Assembly: GCA_016302725.1 (NCBI GenBank)
Contig: JAEDNB010000054.1
Coordinates: forward strand, 1-11,365
Direction: 5' to 3'
From: Lentisphaeria bacterium
GTDB lineage: Bacteria; Verrucomicrobiota; Lentisphaeria; Oligosphaerales; Oligosphaeraceae
Length of the DNA: 11,365 nt
In this document: one piece after another, positions 1 to 6,069 of the stretch
Layout: the number at the start of each line of letters is the position of its first letter
How positions within the stretch are numbered: the stretch's first letter is position 1
Program-made: the position numbers and the translations under genes
The notes under the pieces: generated by a model
What the model was told of the DNA's origin: nothing
What the model saw: only the letters and a program-made list of their open reading frames with translations
The model's database searches: none

Positions 1-79
1 CCGCAGGATGTCATGTAGCACCGATACATTCCCTAAAGACTGAAAGTTACGGATAATTGACTTACAAAACAATACCCCA

Positions 80-307
80 TCATTCCCCGTCTAGTGGGGG
101 TGTCGTGGGGGTTTTCTCGCCGGTTTTGCGGTCTTCCTCCTTTCGGGTCACGGAGAATGGGAGTCCCTGCACCCGGAGGGACTGTCTCAAGAAGACATTG
201 AAGGCAGTGGTCAGGCTCATGCCCAGGCTACCGAAGAGTTCCTCCGCATCCTTTTTCAATTCCAGTTCCATACGGATGCTCAAGTTTGTGGATTTAGGCT
301 TTGTCAT
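80..307 (-). CDS. RelB/DinJ-family antitoxin of a type II toxin-antitoxin pair
   Basis: This 75-residue protein resembles the RelB/DinJ antitoxin family, which binds DNA through an N-terminal ribbon-helix-helix and neutralises a RelE/YafQ-type ribonuclease toxin. The N-terminal part (residues 8-52) shows the family pattern: a short beta segment (NLSIRMELELKK), a helix with AEELFGSLGM, then SLTTAFNVFLRQ, ending in the typical GLPFSV. The C-terminal tail from residue 55 is charged, then Thr/Pro-rich and probably disordered, as expected for the toxin-binding part, although it is unlike the usual DinJ tail. The start is the ATG at 307; I see no Shine-Dalgarno sequence before it. A palindromic TGCA-T-TGCA lies at 332-340 and could be an autoregulatory operator, but this is weak. 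The toxin normally follows the antitoxin and would lie at or beyond the left edge. The family call is fairly firm; the partner is unknown. Confidence 0.72.
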   Translation of the reverse strand: MTKPKSTNLSIRMELELKKDAEELFGSLGMSLTTAFNVFLRQSLRVQGLPFSVTRKEEDRKTGEKTPTTPPLDGE

Positions 308-391
308 GGTGTGGATCTTGGTGGATTTTTATGCAATGCACGAAAATTTACACCATTTTTCCGTTCCTTCAGCATTTATTTCCTGATTTTG

Positions 392-400
392 TGGTATATT
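392..400 (+). promoter_or_regulatory. Probable extended -10 promoter of the phasin-like gene
   Basis: An AT-rich patch holds TGG followed by TATATT (395-400), which together read as an extended -10 element. No convincing -35 hexamer sits 16-18 bases upstream, as is common for extended -10 promoters. Transcription would begin near 407, giving a leader of about 118 bases before the start at 525. Read from sequence only. Confidence 0.45.
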
Positions 401-447
401 TTCCCTGTTTTCCCCGAGAATTGAGGAATTGCCGCCGGAGGGATTTC

Positions 448-480
448 GGCTGGCATTGAACGCGAGCGTGTCTGTCAGCC
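448..480 (+). other. Leader hairpin upstream of the phasin-like gene
   Basis: GGCTGGCA (448-455) can pair with TGTCAGCC (473-480), with one G-U pair, and a small CGC-GA-GCG hairpin (461-468) nests inside. It lies in the predicted 5' leader, about 45 bases before the start codon. I recognise no known riboswitch family. It could affect mRNA stability or translation, or be chance pairing in GC-rich DNA. Confidence 0.3.
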
Positions 481-512
481 GTCTTTATGGCGGTGGGGCG
501 GGCGCAACGAAT

Positions 513-517
513 GGAGG
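513..517 (+). promoter_or_regulatory. Shine-Dalgarno sequence that sets the start of the phasin-like gene
   Basis: GGAGG with a 7-base spacer before the ATG at 525. It rules in the 101-residue form over the in-frame TTG-initiated extension from 429, which would translate the leader hairpin. It also shows that this organism can use anti-Shine-Dalgarno pairing, in contrast to most other genes in the window. Confidence 0.75.
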
Positions 518-524
518 AAATGCA

Positions 525-830
525 ATGCTGAATCTGCTGGAAGAAGGTTTCAACCTGGGTCTTGGTGTGGCTTCCGTGGCCTACAACAAGGTTGACGACC
601 TGGTGAAGGCCACCCTGGACAAGGTGGGCGTGAAAGGCGAGGAGGGCGGCAACCTGAAGGAGCGCCTGGTGAACGAAGGCAAGGCCGCCCGGGAGCGGAT
701 TGCCGAGGCAACCAAGGAGAAGAGTGCCAAGCTGGCAGACTTCATGCCCCTTTCCGCCAAGTTGGACGCCATCCTGTCCAAGTTGGAGAAATTGGAAGCC
801 GAGGTGGCGGAATTGAAGGCCAACAAGTAG
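525..830 (+). CDS. Small phasin-like coiled-coil protein
   Basis: A 101-residue soluble helical protein. Its N-terminal half (an LLEEGFNLGLGVASVAYNKV segment, residues 4-23, then a VDDLVKATLDKVG helix and a LKERLVNEGKAARERI helix) follows the pattern of the phasin-like family related to PhaF/PhaI, in which a short amphipathic Gly/Ala helix precedes helices with a 'GE-EGG' turn. Residues 76-99 form a short leucine-zipper-like coiled coil (L80, I83, L87, L90, V94, L97), probably for oligomerisation. Classical phasins coat polyhydroxyalkanoate granules, but many members of this small family occur in organisms with no PHA genes nearby and have no known role; no PHA synthase is visible here. The start at 525 is chosen because GGAGG at 513-517 lies 7 bases before it, the best ribosome binding site in the window. 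The gene is monocistronic, with its own promoter and terminator. Confidence 0.68.
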   Translation: MLNLLEEGFNLGLGVASVAYNKVDDLVKATLDKVGVKGEEGGNLKERLVNEGKAARERIAEATKEKSAKLADFMPLSAKLDAILSKLEKLEAEVAELKANK

Positions 831-869
831 TCCTTGCCTCTCCGCTTGCCTGAGAAGGCAGGCCCAATG

Positions 870-909
870 GGCGCCGGTAGATTTTTTCTTCCGGCGCCTT
901 TTTCTTTTT
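870..909 (+). terminator. Rho-independent terminator of the phasin-like gene
   Basis: GGCGCCGG (870-877) pairs perfectly with CCGGCGCC (891-898) around a 13-base T-rich loop. A T-rich tail with a single C (899-909) follows at once. It lies 40 bases after the stop codon. This is the clearest intrinsic terminator in the window. Confidence 0.85.
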
Positions 910-1136
910 CCTTCCTTGCTGCCGGCGGCTTTTGGCTGTGCGTGGCGAAGAGAGGAGTCGGGCCGTTTTTTCCCGGCGCATTTTCGGGGAAAATCCCCTT
1001 TTGGGGACGGAAGAGCGCCAATAGGGCAATATCTTCTTCTTCAGACGTTGGCGGAGGTGGGGTTTCCCTGTTTTCCGCCCTTCCCCGGGGAGGGACTCCC
1101 CTTCTCACCATCCAGGCTCCTTTCCTTTCCGTCCCC
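910..1136. other. Spacer between the phasin-like terminator and folC
   Basis: I see no credible gene here. An open frame in phase with folC runs back to 834, but it passes through the terminator and is low-complexity, so I treat it as non-coding. The spacer holds an alternating GGGGA-AAA-TCCCC-TTTT-GGGGA element (986-1007) that can form two mutually exclusive small hairpins. The last 20 bases before the folC start are almost pure C/T. No convincing promoter hexamers were found, although folC must have one here because it follows a strong terminator. Confidence 0.5.
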
Positions 1137-2390
1137 ATGCTTCCCGACTTCGACCCCCAGCGGGAGAATTCCTTTTTCCGGCTCTTCCAGGATTTCTACG
1201 ATTTAGAGAAGAGCGTCGCCCGCCAGCACGACCCCGCCAACTACACCCTGGAGCGGCTTCGCCCCCTGGCGCAACTGGCGGGGAATCCGGAGCGGGGGCT
1301 GAAATTGGTGCATGTGGCGGGCACCAAGGGGAAAGGGACCACCTCCTACTTCATCGCCTCCCTCATCACCGCCTCGGGGCACCGGTGCGGGGTCTTTTCC
1401 AGCCCACACCTGGACACCGTGCGGGAGCGCTTCCAAGTGGATGGGCGACTGGCCTCCTTCGACGACCTGGAGGCCCTGGCCATTCCCCTGTGCGAGAAGG
1501 TGCGCCAGGCGGGGCTTGCCCCCTCCCTCTTTGAACTCTTCACCGTCCTGGCCCTCCAGCATTTCCAAGGCCAAGGGGTGGAATATGCGGTGTTGGAGAC
1601 GGGAATCGGGGGGCGGGTGGACTCCACCAACTATCCGGACCAGAAGGAGCTGTCGGTCATCACGCCCTTGAGCTACGACCACACCGCCCTCCTGGGCAGC
1701 GACATCCGCCAGATTGCGGCGGAAAAGGCGGGCATCCTGCGCCAGGACACCCCGGTCCTTTTGGCGCACCAGCCCTTTCCCCAGGCGGAGGAAGTCATCC
1801 GCCAGACCGCCGCCTCCCTCCACGCCCCCCTCTTCCCGCCGGGAGAGGACGCCCCCGTCGCCTGGCTCCCCTTCCCCCTTCCTCCCTTCCTCCTGGAGAA
1901 TTTCCAATGCGCCTGGAGCGCCGTGAAGCGCCTGGGGCTCTCCCCCCGGCGGGAACTCTTCCGGTTTCCGCGGCTGCGGGCGCGTTTTGAGCGCATCCGG
2001 GAGAGGCCTCCCGTCATTTTGGACGCCGCCCACAATGGGGACAGCGCCAGGCGCCTGAAGGAAGCCCTGGCCCTCCTCTATCCCCGCATCCATTTCCTCT
2101 GCATCCTGGGCAGCGTGCCGGGGAAGGACGTCGCCGGCATTGTCCAGGGGCTGAAGGGGATGGATGCGGATTTCATCCTCACCAACCCGAAGACGCCCCG
2201 AGGCAGCGCCCTGCCCCAACTGCTTCAGGAGGCCCGGAAGGCGGGGCTTTCCATCCGCCAGGTCATCCCCGATTTGACAAGCCCGTCCCAGCTTCCCGGC
2301 GACACCCCTCTCCTCTTCACCGGCTCCTTCTTCACCGCCCTCATTGGCGAAACCCTTTTCCACGCCCCGCAGACCACCCCCACCCCCTGA
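1137..2390 (+). CDS. folC: Folylpolyglutamate synthase / dihydrofolate synthase
   Basis: This 417-residue cytoplasmic Mur-ligase-family enzyme uses ATP to add L-glutamate to folates and, in bifunctional members, to join dihydropteroate to glutamate. Visible motifs in order: P-loop GTKGKGTT (62-69), FSSPHLDTVRERF (87-99), ETGIGGRVDSTN (154-165), the DHT plus IAAEKAGI region that helps bind magnesium and ATP (181-200), and LDAAHN (295-300) opening the C-terminal glutamate-ligase domain, which ends with a TGSFFTA segment (395-401). Length matches the family (about 420). The usual L-x-G-x-H-Q-x-x-N linker is degenerate here (around 250-262). I chose the ATG at 1137 because homology begins just after it; the 20 bases before it are 19 pyrimidines, with no Shine-Dalgarno sequence. 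An aldo/keto reductase follows after 18 bases, probably in the same transcript. Whether the dihydrofolate synthase activity is present cannot be told from sequence alone. Confidence 0.92.
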   Translation: MLPDFDPQRENSFFRLFQDFYDLEKSVARQHDPANYTLERLRPLAQLAGNPERGLKLVHVAGTKGKGTTSYFIASLITASGHRCGVFSSPHLDTVRERFQVDGRLASFDDLEALAIPLCEKVRQAGLAPSLFELFTVLALQHFQGQGVEYAVLETGIGGRVDSTNYPDQKELSVITPLSYDHTALLGSDIRQIAAEKAGILRQDTPVLLAHQPFPQAEEVIRQTAASLHAPLFPPGEDAPVAWLPFPLPPFLLENFQCAWSAVKRLGLSPRRELFRFPRLRARFERIRERPPVILDAAHNGDSARRLKEALALLYPRIHFLCILGSVPGKDVAGIVQGLKGMDADFILTNPKTPRGSALPQLLQEARKAGLSIRQVIPDLTSPSQLPGDTPLLFTGSFFTALIGETLFHAPQTTPTP

Positions 2391-2408
2391 AGCCCCCCGC
2401 TCCCCCAT

Positions 2409-3560
2409 ATGCCCACCGTCCAAGAAATCTTCCCCCAGAAAAAGAAACTGGGCTTTGGCCTGATGCGTCTTCCCCTGCTCCGGGAGGGCGACCCCGCCAG
2501 CATCGACCTGGAGCAGGTCAAGAGCATGGTGGACCTTTTCCTGGAGCGGGGATTCTCCTACTTCGACACGGCCATCATGTACTGCGGGCGCAAGAGCCAG
2601 AACGCCGTGAAGGCCGTCCTTGCCCAACGGCATCCCAGGGAATCCTTCTCCCTGGCCACCAAACTCCACTGCGAGTATTTCCACACCCTGGAGGAGCGGG
2701 ACGCCATCTTCCGTCAGCAGTTGGAGGACACGGGCGTCTCCTTCTTCGACTACTATCTTCTCCACGACATCAGCGCGGACCACTATCCTGTCTACGAGTC
2801 GATGGAGTGCTTTTCCTGGCTCCTGCAGAAGCAGCGGGAGGGCCTGGTGCGCCACGTGGGCTTCTCCTTCCATGACAACGCGGGCCTTCTGGAGCGGGTG
2901 CTCACCGAGCATCCGGAAATGGAGTTTGTCCAGCTCCAGTTGAACTACCTGGACTGGGAGAACCAGGCGGTGCAGTCGCGGAAATGCTATGAGACCTGCC
3001 TGCGCCACGGGAAGCCCGTGATTGTGATGGAACCCGTGCGGGGCGGCAACCTGGCCCACCTTCCCCCGGAGGTGGAGGCCATTCTCAAGGCGAGGAATCC
3101 CCAGGCCTCCATCCCCTCCTGGGCCATCCGCTTCGCCGCCTCTCCCCAGAACGTGGGCATGGTCCTCAGCGGCATGAGCAACCTGGAACAGATGCGGGAC
3201 AACCTCTCCTTCATGGAAGAGTTCCAGCCGCTGGATCCCCAGGAACAACAGGTGCTGGAGGAAGCCGTGGACACCATCCGGAAAAGCCAGGAAATCCCCT
3301 GCACTGGATGCGCCTACTGCATGGACGGCTGCCCCCGGGACATCCCCATCCCCCGGTGCTTCTCCCTCTACAACAGCTATCGCCTGGAGGAAAGGTGCCA
3401 TCTCCCCTTCCGCACCCAGCAAATGTACTACAACCGGATGGCCCTCACCCATGGCACCGCCAGCCAATGCCTGGAATGCCATCGCTGCGAACGGCTCTGC
3501 CCCCAGCATCTCCCCATTCCGCAACTGCTGAAGAAGGTAGCCCAGGTCTTCAAGAAGTGA
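2409..3560 (+). CDS. Aldo/keto reductase with C-terminal double 4Fe-4S domain
   Basis: A 383-residue predicted oxidoreductase of the iron-sulfur aldo/keto reductase group. The N-terminal TIM barrel has the strand GFGLMRLPLL (15-24) and the catalytic tetrad of the superfamily: Asp53 (YFDTA), Tyr58 (MYCGRKS), Lys85 (LATKL) and His119 (YLLHD). The NADP-binding side includes GFSFHD (151-156), VMEPVRGG (206-213) and VLSGMSN (252-258). Two ferredoxin-type motifs, each C-x2-C-x2-C-x3-C-P, follow at Cys298/301/304/308 and Cys354/357/360/364, so it probably carries two 4Fe-4S clusters. The substrate of such proteins is generally unknown; the clusters suggest electron transfer in an anaerobe. It starts 18 bases after folC behind a C-rich tract with no Shine-Dalgarno sequence and is probably co-transcribed with it. 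A functional link to folate is not evident. Confidence 0.9.
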   Translation: MPTVQEIFPQKKKLGFGLMRLPLLREGDPASIDLEQVKSMVDLFLERGFSYFDTAIMYCGRKSQNAVKAVLAQRHPRESFSLATKLHCEYFHTLEERDAIFRQQLEDTGVSFFDYYLLHDISADHYPVYESMECFSWLLQKQREGLVRHVGFSFHDNAGLLERVLTEHPEMEFVQLQLNYLDWENQAVQSRKCYETCLRHGKPVIVMEPVRGGNLAHLPPEVEAILKARNPQASIPSWAIRFAASPQNVGMVLSGMSNLEQMRDNLSFMEEFQPLDPQEQQVLEEAVDTIRKSQEIPCTGCAYCMDGCPRDIPIPRCFSLYNSYRLEERCHLPFRTQQMYYNRMALTHGTASQCLECHRCERLCPQHLPIPQLLKKVAQVFKK

Positions 3561-3594
3561 CCGGAGGCCCTCCGGCCGCCGCGCCTCCGGCTTT
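3561..3594 (+). terminator. Hairpin ending the folC-reductase transcript
   Basis: CCGGAGGC (3561-3568) pairs with GCCTCCGG (3583-3590) directly after the reductase stop codon, followed by CTTTTC. A competing shorter hairpin pairs CCGGAG (3561-3566) with CTCCGG (3570-3575). The T-run is short, so intrinsic termination may be partial. Confidence 0.55.
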
Positions 3595-3689
3595 TCCCGA
3601 GAGGGGAGGAGGAACGAGCCTCCTTTGTCCCGCCTGACGGCGGCAGGAGGACCGGCCTGCCTGGCGAATCGCGCCCTTTCCCCGGCGGG

Positions 3690-3751
3690 CGCCCCCTTTT
3701 TTCCCGGGGGCGGGGGGGAGCTTTCCTGCCGCCCTCCCCAATGGAGAGCGG
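3690..3751 (-). terminator. Possible 3' hairpins downstream of the NYN gene
   Basis: On the minus strand CCGCTCTCC (3751-3743) pairs with GGAGGGCGG (3737-3729) over nine pairs with one G-U. That pair becomes a C-A mismatch on the plus strand, so the stem fits minus-strand RNA better. Just beyond is CGCCCCC/GGGGGCG (3690-3696 with 3706-3712). Neither is followed by a U-run, so these could be RNA-stability or Rho-linked structures rather than classical terminators. Confidence 0.35.
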
Positions 3752-3777
3752 CCCCTGGCGGGGGGCGCCTTCCCGTG

Positions 3778-5751
3778 TCAGGGGTTTGTCAGGAGGTGCG
3801 TGGTAAGGAAAGCGCAGAAATCCCGATTATCCACGCTTCCGTCGCAGATTTCGGCGACCCTGGCCCGCAGTCCCAGGTCATCGGTGACCAGCCAGCGTTT
3901 CCTGGGCGCTTCGGCGTTTTCCCTTCCCGCCCGGGCCTCCAATTCCGCCATCCGTTCCACAATCCAATTATCCGCGTTCTGCTCCACTTGCTTCCTGGCG
4001 GCATAGACCAGGGTGAAATTATTTTCCCGGGAGATATTGTCGGTAGGCAGATCGCTGTCGAAGACCAGGGTCACCTTATGGAAGAGGCGGGAGAGGCGTT
4101 TGCACTTTTTCGTGAAGCCGGTGCGGACGAAGGAGAAGCCCCCGGGGGCCTTTTCCTCCTGGCTCATGAAGGGGTCGTTCTTGATGACATTGAAGCCGTC
4201 GATATAGAGTTCCACCTCCTTCAGTTTTTCCAGGGGGAAGGAGCGGAGGAGGACATGCTCCATCCGTTCCTTCGGGCAGCATTCCTCCAGGGGTGGCATG
4301 GCGGTGGCGAGGAGGAGGTCCTTCCGCTGCCGTTCAAAGCGCCGTCTTCCCTCTGCGACCATCTGCTTCAACTCGTCGATTTCATCCGGGGCGAAGAGCT
4401 TTTCCGCCAGGGTTCCCTGCAGGAACTGCTCCACCTCGTCCCACTCCCCTGCGGAGGACTCCTTGCCGGGGGAGAGGGATTTCAAGTGGGAGACCAGCCG
4501 GGGGAAGATTCCGTATGGATTCTTCTCCTCGTCCACCCCCAGTTGCCGTCGCAGTTCCGTCAACTGTCCCTCCACCTCCTTCTGGAGGGCCACCAGGCTG
4601 TCGTCCACGTGGTTGGAGAATTCCATGGCCTCCCGGATTCGTTCCCATTGCTGTTCCAGTTTGGGGATGGCCTCCTTTGTTTTCAGCCAAAGTCCGTATT
4701 TCCGGTCCCTTTCCCTCTGGGCCTCCAATGCCGCGTCCACCCTTTGGGGGAGGGAGCGCAAGTCGTTCCGCACCTTGATTTGAGCCTGTGCCTTTTCCAT
4801 GGAGATGCCCAGGGCCTCCTCGTAGAAGGCAATCATCTGGAGCCTTTGCTCCTGGGCGAACTTTTCGCTCAATTCGTCGATGGCCTGGTCGAAATCCTCC
4901 CGGGCCTCCCGCAGTTCCCTGTCGAGGCGTTCCCGTTCCTCCTTTTCCTGCCTTCGGAGGCTTTCGTCCCGGGCCTGTTGCTGTCGGGCCTCCTTCCGCA
5001 ATTTTCCATTTTCCAGGGAGAGTTCGGCATTTCTCTGCCTGGCGCGCTTCAGTTGTTCCCGCAGGGTACCGTCCTCCTCCCTATCCGCGCCGCCATCCTC
5101 CGCAGCGCCTTCCGGGGCGAGGGAGAGAAGTCCCGTTTCGGGGGGTGCAGCCTGCGGGGGGGGTGTTTCCGCCTCCGCCGTGGCCTTGTGCTGTTCGCCG
5201 GGGGCCTCCCCTGCCTGGCGCTGTTCCGCGGCCTTTTGCAGGGTTTCCTGGAGGGTGCGTCTCATCTCCTGGGCTGCGCGTCCCTTGGAGGGGGTGACGG
5301 GATTTTTCCTGCCGACCCAGAATCCGGGGGCGAAGCGGAGGAGGAGGTCCACCAGTCGGAGCAGCCTGGGATGGGCTTCATCCCGGTAGAGGGCGATGGC
5401 CAGGGCGCGAGGGTCTTCCTGGGAGGAGCGGAATCCTTCCCTCCACTGGCTTTCCAGTCCCTTGAGGGCGCCCTCGGTCTTCAGGAACCGAGCGATGCCC
5501 TCCCCCTCCCGGAAGAGCCTGCCCAGGGCCAAGAGGAACTGCCCGGCCAGGTCCTGCCGTTTGCCGAGGACTTTGAGGATGTGCTTTTTGGTGCTGTCCC
5601 GCTGGAAATTCCGTTCATTCAGGGTGAATCCCCGCGTCATCACGCGATTCACTTCGGGAATCGTCCGGATGAGAGCATGGAACTCCTTGTAGGAAAACTG
5701 GCTTGTCGCCCACATGAGGGCCGTTTCACAAATGGCTTTCGTCTTGGTCAT
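3778..5751 (-). CDS. Coiled-coil protein with C-terminal YacP-like NYN (PIN-fold) nuclease domain
   Basis: A 657-residue cytoplasmic protein in three parts. Residues 1-150 are helical and I do not recognise the domain. Residues 150-228 form a Pro/Ala/Glu-rich, probably disordered linker. Residues about 228-410 are highly charged with long heptad-like stretches, a probable coiled coil. The C-terminal part (511-657) resembles the NYN/YacP domain, a PIN-like metal-dependent RNase fold: YIDGFN (Asp518), LVFDSD (Asp565, Asp567), NADNWIVERM (Asp594) and WLVTDDLGLRARV (Asp624, Asp625) match in order the acidic motifs of YacP/Rae1. This suggests an endoribonuclease, perhaps ribosome- or RNA-associated, but no activity is shown. 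I chose the ATG at 5751 because the upstream extension to 5940 is low-complexity Pro/Arg sequence coded by G-runs; a pyrimidine tract with no Shine-Dalgarno sequence precedes it. It lies downstream of asnA across a 318-base spacer. Confidence 0.75.
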   Translation of the reverse strand: MTKTKAICETALMWATSQFSYKEFHALIRTIPEVNRVMTRGFTLNERNFQRDSTKKHILKVLGKRQDLAGQFLLALGRLFREGEGIARFLKTEGALKGLESQWREGFRSSQEDPRALAIALYRDEAHPRLLRLVDLLLRFAPGFWVGRKNPVTPSKGRAAQEMRRTLQETLQKAAEQRQAGEAPGEQHKATAEAETPPPQAAPPETGLLSLAPEGAAEDGGADREEDGTLREQLKRARQRNAELSLENGKLRKEARQQQARDESLRRQEKEERERLDRELREAREDFDQAIDELSEKFAQEQRLQMIAFYEEALGISMEKAQAQIKVRNDLRSLPQRVDAALEAQRERDRKYGLWLKTKEAIPKLEQQWERIREAMEFSNHVDDSLVALQKEVEGQLTELRRQLGVDEEKNPYGIFPRLVSHLKSLSPGKESSAGEWDEVEQFLQGTLAEKLFAPDEIDELKQMVAEGRRRFERQRKDLLLATAMPPLEECCPKERMEHVLLRSFPLEKLKEVELYIDGFNVIKNDPFMSQEEKAPGGFSFVRTGFTKKCKRLSRLFHKVTLVFDSDLPTDNISRENNFTLVYAARKQVEQNADNWIVERMAELEARAGRENAEAPRKRWLVTDDLGLRARVAEICDGSVDNRDFCAFLTTHLLTNP

Positions 5752-6069
5752 GGGAAAGGGGGAAACGGGGGGGTGTACCCAGGGTTCCTCCGAGGGGGGG
5801 AGGCGTTCCGGGAGAAAGGGGGGCTTCTCCTTCCCGCCGGGGAAGGAAGAAAGGCAGGGAATGCAGGAGCGGCGGCGACTCCCGCGTCTCCCCGCCATGC
5901 GTCCCTGGGAGACAAAGGGGGCGGGGGGGGGGGCCGGCAAGGGGGGATTTTTGGGGGAAAGCGTAGAGGGGGGGGCCGGGAATGCGCCTTGAAAGAAGAG
6001 AACGCCCTTCCTTGCGGGCGGAAAACGGCGGCTTCACCTTTGGGGCCTTCGCCGGCAGGGCCGGGGAAA
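5752..6069. other. G-run-rich spacer between asnA and the NYN gene
   Basis: I see no credible gene in this 318-base stretch. The plus strand carries two clusters of G-runs, at 5758-5800 and 5917-5975 (including an 11-G run at 5923-5933), each with at least four runs of three or more G and short loops, fitting the G-quadruplex pattern. For the minus-strand genes this is the template strand, so their RNA would be C-rich here. The promoter of the NYN gene, if separate, should lie here, but I cannot point to clear hexamers. The asnA end carries a terminator-like hairpin. Confidence 0.55.
5991..6020 (-). terminator. Probable terminator after asnA
   Basis: On the minus strand CGCCC (6020-6016), an 8-base loop and GGGCG (6007-6003) form a short hairpin followed by the U-rich run TTCTCTTCTTTC (6002-5991), about 50 bases after the asnA stop codon. 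The short stem makes this moderate. If real, it would separate asnA from the NYN gene transcriptionally. Confidence 0.45.

Noticed and set aside
1..72. Partial minus-strand open frame at the left edge, possibly a toxin or other gene
   Set aside because: Only about 24 codons are visible, starting at best with TTG, and the peptide is not recognisable, so I do not annotate it as a gene.
429..524. TTG-initiated extension of the phasin-like protein
   Set aside because: A strong Shine-Dalgarno sequence 7 bases before the ATG at 525 decides the start, and the extension would read through the leader hairpin.
834..1136. Extended N-terminus of FolC from 834
   Set aside because: The extra 101 residues are low-complexity, translate the T-rich terminator and do not match the family; homology starts just after the ATG at 1137.
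1203..3524. Long minus-strand open frame (773 codons) across folC and the reductase
   Set aside because: It is antisense to two well-supported genes, low-complexity and without domain motifs; such stop-free antisense frames are expected at this GC content.
5752..5940. Extended N-terminus of the NYN protein from 5940
   Set aside because: The extra 63 residues are Pro/Arg/Ser-rich and coded by the G-run spacer; the ATG at 5751 begins ordered sequence.
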